A stretch of 64,000 nucleotides of DNA from positions 1,782,123-1,846,122 of the forward strand of contig CATQJL010000112.1 in the NCBI GenBank assembly GCA_958299035.1, given 5' to 3'. Shown piece by piece: positions 18,012-28,763 of the stretch. Position numbers and translations under genes: made by a program. Position 1 is the first letter of the stretch; every line of letters begins with the position of its first letter. The notes beneath the pieces are model-generated. The model searched no databases and was not told where the DNA came from. It saw only the letters and a program-made list of their open reading frames with translations. The DNA is from Cylicocyclus nassatus (lineage: Eukaryota > Nematoda > Chromadorea > Rhabditida > Strongylidae).

Positions 18012-19525
18012 AACTATTTATTTATTTATTTAAAATACACCAAAAGTGTGCCAAAAAAAACACAAGTAATCAATAGCAGGAAATATTATCACACGAAATG
18101 TTACACAGAGTTCATGATAGACAGGTGAGGCAGGTAAAATGCTCCGCCCGAAGTGCAGGTCGTTCTCCTTCTTCTGTGGCGAGTATTCCTCTGCCGAAAT
18201 CTTGTTCCCTTACCCGGACGCGTTGGATGACCGCACTTACCAGGGCTGGCTGACCACTTAACCCTTTGCGGACGAATCCGCCAGGGACCCTGGGCGAGCG
18301 AGAAGGGGGGATTTCAAGGAAGAGGGGCGCGCCAGCTTCAGTTTCCTCAAACGGCTGAGCGAAGAGACTGCAAACCTGTCTGGATATTTTAGAAGAACGA
18401 TAGAAATGATTTCATCAATGCTGTAGTCATGCCTGACAAAGGGTCAAAGAGAAAAAATTTCTTTTGCTTTGTTTTTCTTTTGGCATGGTGTGCAAAAAAC
18501 AAAAAATTCCAACAGAAAAAAAAGATGTGCAGTATGAATACAGCAGGCTAAACATCAGCGATTCTCAAAGTCTGCAGGACATCTATGGAAGCTAATTTTT
18601 TTCGAAACTCTGCAGAATTCTTGGACGAGATAATTTCGCATGGTAAAAGATTGAGCCATCTGGCGGAACGGCACACAAAATTAAAAGCTATTGACAACTT
18701 TTTACGTCCTAACTTCCTGTAAGACAAACCGAAACCGCCAGTTCTCCCACAAGGTCTGAAAATCCAGTAACGGCTAGGACTTAGTCTTGTTTCAAGTCTA
18801 AGAATGCGAAAACATAGGACTAAGTCATTACATATGCGTCTATATTTCAGGCTATGCAGTTTAAGCGTAGCCAGTCTAGTATTGTACGATGGCAGAGTCT
18901 GAGGATAATCCAGTCTGGGGTAACATCTGTAGTAGAGAATTCTGGTAAATGTTTTCTGGACCTTTTCTAACTTTTCAATGTTCTTCTTTACAAATGGACT
19001 CCAGACCGGCGATGCATATTCTAAATGTGGCAAAACGTATGTCTTATAGAGCCGCACAAGGAGGACTGGGTCATTGCTCTGAATGCTTCTTAGTAGAACG
19101 AACAGCGCTGACAGAGCCTTTTTAACCACTGAATCAAAGTGGAAATTAAAATTTAGCTGATCGTCTACAAAAATGCCAAGATCTTTTGTATTGCTACAGC
19201 GCTCCAGGACGACCCCGTCGCAAAAATAGTCACGAAATTCAGAGTTGCCGATATGGAGCACTTTGGATTTAAGTGCATTAACGGGAAGATCCCACTTCTT
19301 AGACCAAAAAATCATTTTTCCTATTGCAGAAGAAATCGCTGTATATGCTTCAGAGTACTCTTCTTCATTGTAGCAAAAATAGATTTTAACATCGTCAGCA
19401 AAAACTTGAATTTTGATATTTGGATGAGTTCTAAGCACAGAAGGCAACTCTGCGGTATAGGTTAAGAAGAAAAGAGGAGAAAGTATCCCTCCCTGAGGGA
19501 CTCCACTATCACAGCAAAATTGCTT
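18012..19525 (-). mobile_element. 5'-truncated CR1/Jockey-like LINE inside BEL pol
   Basis: A non-LTR retrotransposon fragment begins inside its RT gene and ends in an AAAT-repeat tail (about 18,012-18,035 on the minus strand). The 7-bp direct repeat GTGTTTT (plus strand) flanks it at 18,005-18,011 and 19,526-19,532. The target duplication, tail and truncation are typical of target-primed reverse transcription. It splits the RT and RNase H parts of BEL element 1 and so is younger than that element. Confidence 0.9.
18548..19525 (-). CDS. LINE reverse transcriptase, C-terminal part
   Basis: The frame is open from the insertion junction to a stop at 18,548, about 326 codons. It contains SGVPQGGILSPLFF, the catalytic FADD motif (IQVFADDVKIYF), the thumb segment (KDLGIFVDDQLNF) and the maturation-like YVLPHLEYASPVW segment of CR1/Jockey-type reverse transcriptases. 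The endonuclease domain and N-terminal RT palm are missing because of 5' truncation. It has no start codon of its own, so it is a fragment rather than a working gene, but the lack of stops suggests a young insertion. Confidence 0.85.
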   Translation of the reverse strand, partial: KQFCCDSGVPQGGILSPLFFLTYTAELPSVLRTHPNIKIQVFADDVKIYFCYNEEEYSEAYTAISSAIGKMIFWSKKWDLPVNALKSKVLHIGNSEFRDYFCDGVVLERCSNTKDLGIFVDDQLNFNFHFDSVVKKALSALFVLLRSIQSNDPVLLVRLYKTYVLPHLEYASPVWSPFVKKNIEKLEKVQKTFTRILYYRCYPRLDYPQTLPSYNTRLATLKLHSLKYRRICNDLVLCFRILRLETRLSPSRYWIFRPCGRTGGFGLSYRKLGRKKLSIAFNFVCRSARWLNLLPCEIISSKNSAEFRKKLASIDVLQTLRIADV

Positions 19526-19532
19526 GTGTTTT

Positions 19533-21309
19533 GTGTAGCACTCTGCGTGGAATAGACTTTTTTGAATCCCACTATGTCTTCTTTGATAGTTTTCCACTTT
19601 TGAGCTTCTTCTTGTGGAAGGGGAACATCCCATCCCAGCTTCTGTTTGTGTATATCCTGCAGGAATATCTTCGCAGGTATCATCAACGGGGTCGGTAGTC
19701 CAAGAGGGTCAAAGCAGAATCCGTTTATCTGGCTAAGCACAGTTCTCTTGGTTACTTTTGCATGTTCCTTGTCAACACATTCCATGAGCAGGGTGTCGTC
19801 AGCTGCCTTCCATTTTAGTTCCAATACCTTGACGTCGGGACCTTTTGCTCTATCTGATTCCTTGATACTGTCGTTGACGTCTTTGCAGTTGGAGAGGTAG
19901 TCACGAAGATTCATGCCAATCGAAGAGAATATTTGTTTCGAGGCCATATACTTGTCCACCAGCTCCGCTGTGCTGTTTCCTTCAAGCAACACATTGTCGA
20001 CATAGAGTGCTTTAGATAGCTCTTTTCCGATGGGTGAGTTGCCCTCCTCGATGTGTTTGAGTATGCATTGATTTAAGATGGCTGGGCTGGCGTTGATTCC
20101 AAAGGGAACTCTGCAGAAGCGGTAGTATTTCACGTTGGGTCCTTCAGCTGGGTTATGCAAGTCCTTGATCCATAAGAATCTTGTGGCATCTCGATGGTGT
20201 TCTGGAAGCCGTATTTGGAGAAAGGCTTTTTGAATATCAGCAACTATCGTGTTTTTGTACGTCCGAAACAGTAGTAGGACTTCATGGATCAGCGGAGTAA
20301 GAGCATGCCCTTCATAGACAACGTCGTTGAGGCTAAGCTCGTTTTTTCCATGAGATGAGGCATCGAATACAATGCGGAGTTCGGTTGTTTTTCCTGGCGT
20401 CCATACGTGCCTATGTGGGAGGTAGAATGTCGTCACCCCTGTTGATTGTAGTGTGCATTCCTCAATAATTCCTTCCTTGATATAGGTTTGAAGTGTGTCG
20501 TTATAAATCCTGAACTTCTGCTCGTCGTTTTTTAGCGATCGAAGAAGGGCTTGTAGGCGACGGAAGGCCACGTTCAAATTGTCCTTTAGCTTGCAGACAT
20601 TCTCATTGAAAGGAAATCCTGCTGTGATTGTGCCTTCTTTGATTGTGATCGTCTTCCTGTAATCGTCCATGAACTTGATAATGGAAGCTTCATCAGGATC
20701 GCTTTCTGTCTTCAGACCAAGGGATTCCAACTCATACAGGTGTTTAATATCCTGTTTATAGTCTTCTCTTGGTGATAGTGTTGGCGCTGCTACTATAAGT
20801 GAGCTTCCGTATACCTCAGTGGTGGGGGCTGTCGCGGTACAGAGACTTGTTCCTGAGATAGTATAACCGAAGATGGTGGGAGTTAGCATGAGTCCCGACG
20901 GTAGCTTTAGTACTGGAGTAGTGTGATCTATGATGCTGCTGAGGAAGTCCTGGCCAATGTGGATGTCCGGCGATACCGTCGTTTTTGCCAATGTTTGCTG
21001 GGCAATGGTAATCTTAGTCTTGGAAATGAATTGGCGGTCTGCATCTGTGAGAAACGCTGTCTCTAGCGGTGTCGTGAGCTTCTGCTTCGTGTGTACGGAC
21101 ATCTTTTTTGGTGTTTTGGGGCCTTTCATGCCTCTCAGAATGACACGTACTTCGTTGGAGTTAAAGACTTCTTGTAGCTCGCCCATTCCTGACGTGGTGA
21201 ATGACGTTGTTTGAATGACGGGCAGCTTAAGCTTTTCGCTGAGTCCTGATTTAGTGAAGCTTCGCTGGGCACCAGAGTCAAGCATATCGTTATTGGTTGA
21301 TAGTCCCAT
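19533..21309 (-). pseudogene. BEL element 1 protease and reverse transcriptase
   Basis: The open frame starts at the aspartic protease active site (MLDSGAQRSF) and continues into RT with LRIVFDASSHGKNELSLND, IVADIQKAFLQIRL (first catalytic aspartate) and ALYVDNVLLEG. The last motif reads YVDN where most RTs have YVDD, so one of the paired aspartates is replaced; this may be a clade variant or a loss. The frame ends at the LINE insertion at 19,532. A 1-bp deletion relative to element 2, just before the DSGA motif, puts gag and protease in different frames. Confidence 0.85.
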
Positions 21310-22871
21310 TCAGCTTCGTTGAAAATCATTGCAGATGCGATTTGAAGTACGCATTGATTGTATACAGACGGAGATTTGTCCAGTGTAGTTATCTCCTGTC
21401 CATTTTGCGAGCTTTGTGCTGCTTGCATGTTACTCGCTTGTTGACGATTTCGATTCACTTGATTTTTTTGCGGTCGAGAGGCTTGCGAAGGCTGAGTGTC
21501 GCCATTCGTTGGACGTCGGGACAGCTGTAGATAGCCATTGTCTTGTTTCCTTGCGTCCGACAGGCAGAGAGATCCGTGATGAGAATCTTCACATTTAGGG
21601 CACGAGCCGACCGCTGTGCAGTCCTGTGAGTTATGGGTTTTTGCGAAACACCTCCAGCATACTCTTTGATTCCTTGCTTCAAGACGGCGTGCTTCGGGAG
21701 TTGTGTATTTTTGGCAACTGTATGGTGAGTGTGGTTGTCCACACAAACGAAATTTCCGTGACTTCTCCGAAAATTGCTTCGCCTTATCCCATTTTGGCTT
21801 CTCGACGCGAGCATTGTGGTGGCTGCTTGATCGGGAGTTGCTAGGAAAAAGGGTTTCCGTTGTGAGCGAAGTCGTTTCCCTCAGTGAGATGATGCTGTCG
21901 ATTGCGTCCAGAATCTCCTGAACACTAAACTGATCTCCTCGTGTGATTTCTTTCTGGATGACTGTTGCGCAGAAGTTTTCGGGAAATTTAGACAAGATCA
22001 GTCGCCGCCAAATTCTGTCCGCGTCCATCTTCATTCCGGTTTGCTCCAGGTGGATGATCCGCGAATTAATTGCTTCGAAGGTTTCTCGGCAGCTTTTGGG
22101 ATGGTATTTTGCTTCTTGAAGTCGTTCGATTTCATTGATGTGTATATCTACGATGTTGGCAGAGCGGTCAAAGTGCTTCTTCAGAATGTCTACGGCTGTC
22201 TTGTACTTGTCTGCGACAACAGGGATGCAGTTCAGAGCAGCAGCCGCTTTTCCTTTGAGTGCTTGCCTCAAAAAAAGGAATTTGTCGCCATCTGATAAGT
22301 CTTCATCGCAGTGAATCAGTGATTCGAACACTGTCCAAAAACTGTTGAACTCTCTGAAGTTTCCAGAGAATGTGGGAATCTCTAGAAGCGGTTTCCGCAC
22401 TTTGATCTGGCGTTCACTTCGTTCCGTTACTGAGCCTTGTCCTGTCTCGCTTGCTGATTGGCTTGGGATACTAGGAGCAGGCGTATGCAAAAGTGTGGTT
22501 TGCTGGCTCAGTTCATGTTGTCTGAACTGTATTCGGTTTTGCCATTGAACTGCCATCACTTCCAGATCGAGTGCTTCCAGCTCCAGATGCTTGCTAAGTT
22601 CAACCATCAGCTTCTCTCGTTCCTTTTCTTCACTACGTGTGATGTACTCAATGGCAGCGTTTTGCTGTGTTTCTTGCAGTTTCACAGCGTTTTGCAGAGA
22701 ATTGAGGAGATTTGTTATTACTCCTGCCTTTTCTTTGATATATTCTTCACATTCCCCTTTTGTTGTTGGAAATACGAAGGGGACGTCTATGTTCTCCACT
22801 TCGGACTCGTAGGATTTTACGAGCTTGCAGGCGTTATTTATTTTGATTTTGAAAAGTTGAAGTGCGGCCGT
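21135..22871 (-). pseudogene. BEL element 1 Gag
   Basis: The frame, about 575 codons, has a helical N-terminal part, the conserved capsid-like segment IPTFSGNFREFNSFW and ALKGKAAAALNCIP, and a cysteine-rich zinc-knuckle region near CWRCFAKTHNSQDC. It aligns along its length with Gag of element 2 (40,408 onward). At the position of that ATG this copy has ACG (22,869-22,871), with an in-frame TGA 9 nt upstream, so the normal start is lost. Gag would package the RNA into particles; protease follows downstream. Confidence 0.85.
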
Positions 22872-23285
22872 CTTCGAGATTCAATTCCGACTTCTTTTCC
22901 TTTTGTCCTACAGCAAGTTGGTTGCTTTGCTGTTTCTTCAATGTACAAGTCAGCGAGGTTTTCGCAAACTTGCAGGCTCGTTAGTGGTGTTGTTGAATAG
23001 AGACAGCTGTGTGCTGATCTCTGATGAGCAAGCGTGCTTAGGTGGCTTGAACGCTGTGCTGACTGGTAAGGTGGCTTGGACCTTGACCAGATAAGGATTG
23101 GGTTTCAATCCTTCAAGTCAAGAGTTCTTGGTCGAACTTTGACTTTTTTGGCAAAATGAGCTCTTGTGACTCAAGTTACCTTCCTTTCAAATCTCAATGT
23201 ATTGATCTCCGGTCCTTGGATAGGATTCGCGAGAGATCTATGAGATTGATTGGAAATTTGCACCCACAAAATTTTGTTCCGCTCT

Positions 23286-23632
23286 CTGGATCACTTACGA
23301 AAAGGATTCACAGAAAGTTTCACGGTCTTATGTGGTTATGTGCTGCACTCATAAAATTTGTTCCGCTCTCTGGATCACTTACGGAAAGGATACACAGAAA
23401 GTTTCACTTTTAATGTGATAATGTGCTACCTTCTGATTTCTCTTACACCTTTCTGGATCACTTACGAAAAGGATACACAGAATTTTTCAGATGGTCAGTG
23501 GTATTCCTACTGATTTCTCTTACACCTCTTTGGATCTCTTACGAAAAGAATACACAAAGATTTTCAGATAGTCAGTGGTAGCCTTCCGATTTTCTTACAC
23601 CTCCCTGGATCTCTTACGAAAAGGATACACAG
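23286..23632 (-). repeat. leader hairpin repeats of BEL element 1
   Basis: Five units, 74-84 nt apart, each contain CTTTTCGTAAG or CTTTCCGTAAG followed by TGATCCAG, AGATCCAG or AGATCCAA (minus strand). Each can fold with CTT/AAG and ATC/GAT inner pairs around the loop and an outer stem that differs between units: TTCTG with CAGAA, CTTTG with CAAAG, TTTCTG with CAGAGA. The array lies in the untranslated leader between the primer-binding site and gag. Element 2 has the equivalent array. Confidence 0.7.
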
Positions 23633-23722
23633 GAATTTTCAGATCGTCGGTTGGTTGTCTTCCTGCCACGCGGGTCTTCTGGCCTCGATTCCTCCGGTTG
23701 CAGATAGAATACGAGGTGGCTT

Positions 23723-23740
23723 CACTGGTCGATGCACCAA
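23723..23740 (-). promoter_or_regulatory. primer-binding site of BEL element 1
   Basis: TTGGTGCATCGACCAG directly follows the 5' LTR. TGGTGCATCG is complementary to the 3' end of a typical eukaryotic glycine tRNA (CGATGCACCA). The remaining bases match less well. Element 2 has nearly the same site (39,356-39,372). Confidence 0.7.
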
Positions 23741-24050
23741 TTTGGTGGGAACCAAGTGTAGTAGGCGATAGTGGTGTCGATAATAATTTATCCACAGATG
23801 AACATAACAAACACTAGGGGATTCCTTTTATACAAGTAAAAGGGGCGGAATACCCGACGACAGGGCGCCGTAGACGGGCTACAGGCTTAAAAGGGGAAGC
23901 CGCCGTAGAGGTCGACTCCCGCTGCACAAATGTCACTCAATGTTCGAGTGATTAGATACTTCACCAAAAGTGGATGGAAATATAGCCTATGGACGCTCCA
24001 TAGGCTATTCTAAAAATAAGCTCTAGGTTGATGACCAAGAATCATCAACA
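23741..24050 (-). repeat. 5' LTR of BEL element 1
   Basis: The 310-bp LTR pairs with 12,501-12,812. A TATAAAAG box on the minus strand (near 23,822-23,830) is a probable promoter element. The LTR starts TGTTGATG at 24,050 beside the GTGCT duplication at 24,051-24,055. Confidence 0.92.
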
Positions 24051-24055
24051 AGCAC

Positions 24056-25168
24056 GAATGTGGTCTTATGCGCGCATGGCATAATTCTAGATATGCTCAG
24101 TTGTTGAATATGCTACCGCATGTTCTTCAGTGTCTTTGAGGCGAACAAGTTTGTCATACCTCATTTACTGAGCCTAAAGTTTCGGCACTAATGAATTTCT
24201 CAGAGACTCAAAAGAAGTCGCACAGCAGTATGAGGACACCCACTAATGATAGATAAATGAATGAGCTGGCCCATAAGCAAGCAGCTTAAATAGTGTTGGT
24301 GCTAAACTGACAAAAAGGGATAAACGGCATCAGATTGTTGGCTGTTGAAGGTTGTTTGTTTTTGCGATCTTGAGCGCGCGATAGGATGAACGACCCTTCC
24401 AAGGCTTTGCGTGCTCGATTTTGCTATGGAAAATAATGTAAATAATATCTAAATATATCCAAAGAAAATAATATCTTGCGTGCCATTTTGAGAGGTTCTA
24501 TTCGTTCGCTTTCGCGCTGCATACGTCTACAGCTGTCTTGAACATGTTGCGCAGAACCGCACATTTTATGGCAATCGGATGAGCAAACAGCGAGGCAGAG
24601 GAACGAACACTTCAATTAGGCACCGAGTTCGGACTACGGTTCTAACGTGATGCACAAACAGTAAGACGAAAGGACCAGCACCCCGCGAAGGCGTTGTCTA
24701 ATTGAGGTGTTCGTTCCTCTGCCCCGTCAAGTGGTATACAAGTAGAATACCAAAAATGTCATTCTGCACGCTGTCTACGGTATTCTCGGGGCGATACCAT
24801 TTGACGCTCCCAGTGCCATGCGACAGCATTATCTGTGCGTTCAGAGACGGCAACCAACCATCTCGAGGCTTTTCCCTCGTAAATCGTATCTACGCGTTTG
24901 TTGGTTCAAATTTAAGGACTGTGTCGTCGTTATCAAGCAACATTCGTCAATCTGTCTATCTGCATTACGTAAATGGGCTTCTGGACAGCACTTCCAATCT
25001 GCTCATGAAGCAGATCGCGAGCATCGGAGCAAGTCTTTAGCCCATTGCTAGTCCTCTCAAGTGTTAGTTCCCGTTAGGTTCCCTCCCACTTGAAGATGTT
25101 GCAGTTGAGACACTCCTTAATGAGAGTCATAAGAAGCGCTTTGCCGAGACTTGACCCGTGTGCAAATA
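24056..25168. other. no gene seen; one fold-back at 24,593-24,723
   Basis: GGCAGAGGAACGAACACTTC at 24,593 is repeated in inverted form ending at 24,723, marking a small fold-back element. I searched this stretch on the minus strand for the missing SH2 N-terminal exon of the kinase gene and did not find it. Confidence 0.5.
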
Positions 25169-25848
25169 CAGGGTGTCCCAAAAAAATGTGAACACTGTTT
25201 GATTGTTAATAACTTCCTTGCTTTTATGTCTTTCGCCGAGCATAAGGCACCATTCTTTAGAGCGAGGTTCAACTTAGATCTGCAGTATGGCGCGAATCGT
25301 CGATCATTCATCATTACTGTAGGATTACGGTAGGAACTTCGACAAGTATTTTAGGTTATTGGATGCCATATTCTGCCTCGGAACAAAACCAAACAAGCCA
25401 AAAACTCTTACACTATGGTAATGGCAGCCGCTGATTTCGAATATGAAGTTTCCACTTTACTGCGATGCTTCTTTCCATGGTTATCCCAAGTAAACCGTAA
25501 TAACCGACTTTCCAGCATTTGTCAAAAATGTGATTACACCGTCAAAAAAGCTAAAAACACTTGTAAAGTTGTGCAGCAGAATCAAAGTGCCCGAAAACCC
25601 TAGTATACGATTTTACAGATTTTTTGGAAAAAATTTTGTCAAATGGCATATTTCACAGTGGATCCACATGCTGAAAGTTCATACCGTAATCCTACAGTAA
25701 GTAAAGAAGAGCGATCGATGTTTCGCTCCATGCTATAAATCTAAGTTGAACCTTGCTCTACAGAATGATGCCTTAAGCTCGGCGAAAGACATGAAAGCAA
25801 CGGAGTTATTAACGATCAAACAGTGTTCACATTTTTTGGGACACCCTG
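25169..25848. mobile_element. TA-flanked mariner-type MITE, copy A
   Basis: CAGGGTGTCCCAAAAAA at the left is inverted at the right (TTTTTTGGGACACCCTG), with TA on both sides (25,167-25,168 and 25,849-25,850). Long imperfect inverted arms include the TTCAACTTAGAT segment and TTACTGTAGGATTACGG-type runs. There is no transposase. Related copies are at 62,152-62,835 and, partial, from 59,016. Confidence 0.85.
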
Positions 25849-26964
25849 TATATCAAAAAGCGCCTGTGAAGCATTACTGTTGGACACATTCCTATACAGC
25901 GACGTTACCTCGAACAAGTCTATGACGCAACTATCTAATTCAGCTGTTCGCTACCTTGCAAGGAAATGTCTCGTACTGTTTAACCGGAACGCTATTTTGC
26001 ACAGGAGCTGGGCAACATTCTTAGGAAACCACTTTTTTGGCAGTGAGAGCTGGGCATTGCGGTGCGATAGCATTCCCAAAGCAATCAGTGATGTGGCAAA
26101 AAGCGCGTCTAGAGAGCCTAAAAGTCGCTGCGGAAGTGTACTGGAGTCTTCCTCAACATCTAGCCATTCTTCGTCTTTCACGAAAAAGCTGCAGAGTCGA
26201 GTGCACCAGCATCTTCGCTCCCGCGTCACCTGGATTTTGCATTTCTTTCGCTAACCTGCTTCTTATCAACTTCCCAACACGAGTTAGGTCGGGGAAAGGC
26301 GGAGCTTAAATCGCTGATCCGTGCGAAAGTCATTGAGCATGTTCGCGAAAGAGGTGCAGAGTCCAGGCGAGGCGGCCATGCAAGCGGCGCTGGTGCACCG
26401 GATTCTGCAACTGATAAGCCCTGCATGATACCGCTCGCAATTTACGAAGATCGCCGAAAATCATCGAAGTGCGGCATCGGAATCTTAAATATTTGGATTT
26501 GTCGACTGAAAAGTTCCATGAGACACACGGTAATTTCGAGGTGGGAGTGCTCTGTAGGGCAACTGCGCTCGGCCATGTAAGTGGCTGGCCCTTTTCTCTC
26601 AAAACATCGCTTGACATTTACTCACCATTCCGGGCTGTGGCTCCGTTACACGTACGAGAAATTGCCCATCTTCGGTAAGTAGCCTGAAAAGAAATTAAAG
26701 TGGTTCGAATTATATGCTCAACTGCGTATGCGAACGGACAGGAAATTGATGCGTGCGACTCGCAAAAGCAAATGAATCGAAACAATGACAAAACGCATTC
26801 GGAAAGCCTAAAATCCGCTCTGGAAGTTTTTGGGACCTCGCCCCTTAGTTTTAGACCCGGCCCAGTTACACGTATTTTGCAGCGAATGCAGACATGGAAA
26901 GCTTTGAAAAAAGCTCATTTTGGCCATTTTTATGCGCCGCAAAGCCCCGATATGGGTTCAGCAT
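25849..26964. other. no gene seen; inverted repeat arms at 26,186-26,258 and 26,335-26,413
   Basis: The two arms (around GAGTGCACCAGC and its complement GCTGGTGCACC) form an imperfect inverted repeat about 75 bp long. Short open frames here read through the repeat arms and look non-coding. Confidence 0.45.
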
Positions 26965-28401
26965 CTCAGACAAGTGACCGGAACTTCCGCAGAGCGCTTG
27001 CGGAAGTTCCGCCGGGTCAGCTGCGGAAGTTCCGTAAACGTGCTGCGGAAGTTCCGAAATGAGGTCTTGCGGAAGTTCCGAAGAATGCCAAAAGAGAACA
27101 CTGAAGCGAGATTTGAACCTCACTCTATTGACTGTAAGACCCACCTACTATCCTCTACGCTACCGCTGACATCTTATATATAAAGCTGAATGTCTGTTTG
27201 TCTGTCTGTATGTCTGTCTGTCTGTCTGTGTGTACGTATGTTCCGAATAGAAAATTCCATTTCTGAACCGATCCGGACCAAACTTGGCACACATACACTA
27301 CGGGCCCCGGCGGGTGTCATAGGCTACTTTTCGTCATCGATCGATGTCGATTTTATCGATTTTTATCGATTTTTTTGCTGAGTTCACCTACGGGGCTGGG
27401 AGTTCGCACAGGGGGGTAATCGAGCATGGGGATTCCGAATACAATATTGGTTTTCAGGATTATCGATTACTTTTATCGATTTTATCGATTTTTTTGCAAA
27501 GTTTGAGCTACGGGGCTGGGAGTTCGCACAAGGGGGTAATCGAGCATGCTGATCACCCCCAAGGGGGGTGATCAGCATGCTCGATCACACCCCTGTGCCA
27601 AATTCCAGCCCCTAGCTCAAATTTTCAAAAAATCGATAAAATCGATAAAAGTAATGGACGATCTTGAAAACTAATATTGTGTTCGTAATCTGCATGCTCG
27701 ATTACCCCCCTGTGCAAACTCCCAGCCCCGCAGGTCAAACATTACAAAAAACTCGATAAAATCGATAAAAGTAATGGACGATCCTGAAAACTAATATTGT
27801 GTTCGTAATCAGCATGCTCGATTACCCTCCTGCGCAAAATCCCAGCCTCGCATGTCAAAATTTACAAAAAATCGATAAAATCAATAAAAGTAACCGATAA
27901 TTCTGAAAACTAATATTGTATTCGGAATCCCCATGCTCACTTCCCCCCCTGTGCCAACTCCTAGCCCTGTAGGTGAACTCTGCAAAAAAATCGATAAAAA
28001 TCGGTAAAATCGACATCGATCGATAACGAAAAGTGGACTGTGACACCCGCCGGGGCCCGAAGTGTATGTGTGCCAAGTTTGGTCCGGATACGGCGGAGCC
28101 GGGTAAGCCAGCTAGTGTTCTATAATGCACTCTAGCTGTTGGCGAGGCAACATCACGAGACAACACATTCAAACTCCTGCGGATGTTCTGGCAGGCCAAA
28201 GTACTGCGGAACCTCTGGCATTTTTCGGAATTTCCGCAGGATTTTGGGTTCTGAGGAAGTTCCGGTTTCCAAACAGTTTGGCATGAAAATCCCGCGGAAG
28301 TTCCGACTTTCAACGTTTTCATTTTTGCAATGGTGAACAGAATCCTGCGGAACTTCTGCAAATTTGGCTTGTCCTGCGGAAGTTCCGGTCATTTGTCTGA
28401 G
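26965..28401. mobile_element. TIR element with tRNA-like core, copy 2 (split by a Helitron)
   Basis: The ends CTCAGACAAGTGACCGG and CCGGTCATTTGTCTGAG match copy 1 (7,968-8,419). The arms again hold many GGAACTTCCGC motifs, and the tRNA-like module is on the minus strand at 27,112-27,165. A Helitron interrupts it at 27,172-28,115; without that insert the length is about 493 bp. The sequence on either side of the Helitron is continuous in copy 1. Confidence 0.8.
27172..28115 (+). mobile_element. non-autonomous Helitron
   Basis: It begins TCTTATATATAAAG and ends with a GGCGGAGCC hairpin followed by GGGTAAGCCAGCTAG, then a host T. These are the TC start, 3' hairpin and CTRR end of Helitrons. It lies exactly between A (27,171) and T (28,116), and the uninterrupted site is visible in the paralogous repeat at about 8,200-8,270. 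The interior is a large imperfect inverted repeat with many ATCGATAAAA motifs. No Rep/helicase is encoded. Confidence 0.9.
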
Positions 28402-28763
28402 ATGGAGGGGAGTCTTCGAAAAGGTGAAAAATTGGAAAGCGAAATTTTGCCGGGACACTGCCTCTAAGGCTCGGCTTTGCACTGTACCTCTGCGAGTTGA
28501 GTTTCTGATTCCAAGCCATAAAATTGCTCTAGCTTACAAGGGAACGATACTTGGTGTCGTGGCCTTTTGAGATGAAACTTATACTATCACACTCGTTTTA
28601 GAACGCTGATTCCAAATCTGACTTCCTTTCCTGCTAATCGTTTCTCTGAAAGAAGTTATAAAGGATTTTCGCGTCAATGGTCGCCTAAGAGAAATGCGGC
28701 CGAGGACGCCTAAATTTCAAGAAGAAGCTTGACTGAGGCAATGCAAAACTGAAAAACACAAAA

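Larger units (their letters stand above)
12501..24050 (-). mobile_element. BEL/Pao LTR retrotransposon with envelope gene (element 1)
   Basis: LTRs of 310 and 312 bp (TGTTGATG to CCAAA) bound the element, and the 5-bp target duplication GTGCT (AGCAC on the plus strand) flanks it at 12,496-12,500 and 24,051-24,055. From the 5' end on the minus strand the order is LTR, primer-binding site, repeat-filled leader, gag, protease, RT, RNase H, integrase, envelope, LTR. This order is diagnostic for BEL/Pao. The LTRs differ at about ten positions, so the insertion is not recent. A LINE (18,012-19,525) and a hairpin-ended element (14,598-15,314) have inserted into it. It carries several frameshifts and stops and lacks a gag ATG. 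It lies 221 bp upstream of the first recognisable exon of the kinase gene, in the same orientation. Confidence 0.93.

Noticed and set aside
21297..23000. Plus-strand frames up to 180 codons
   Set aside because: They lie opposite BEL Gag and have no recognisable motifs or splice signals.
25823..26254. Possible mariner transposase frame
   Set aside because: No D,D34D-type motifs or conserved blocks are seen; part of it is an inverted repeat arm.
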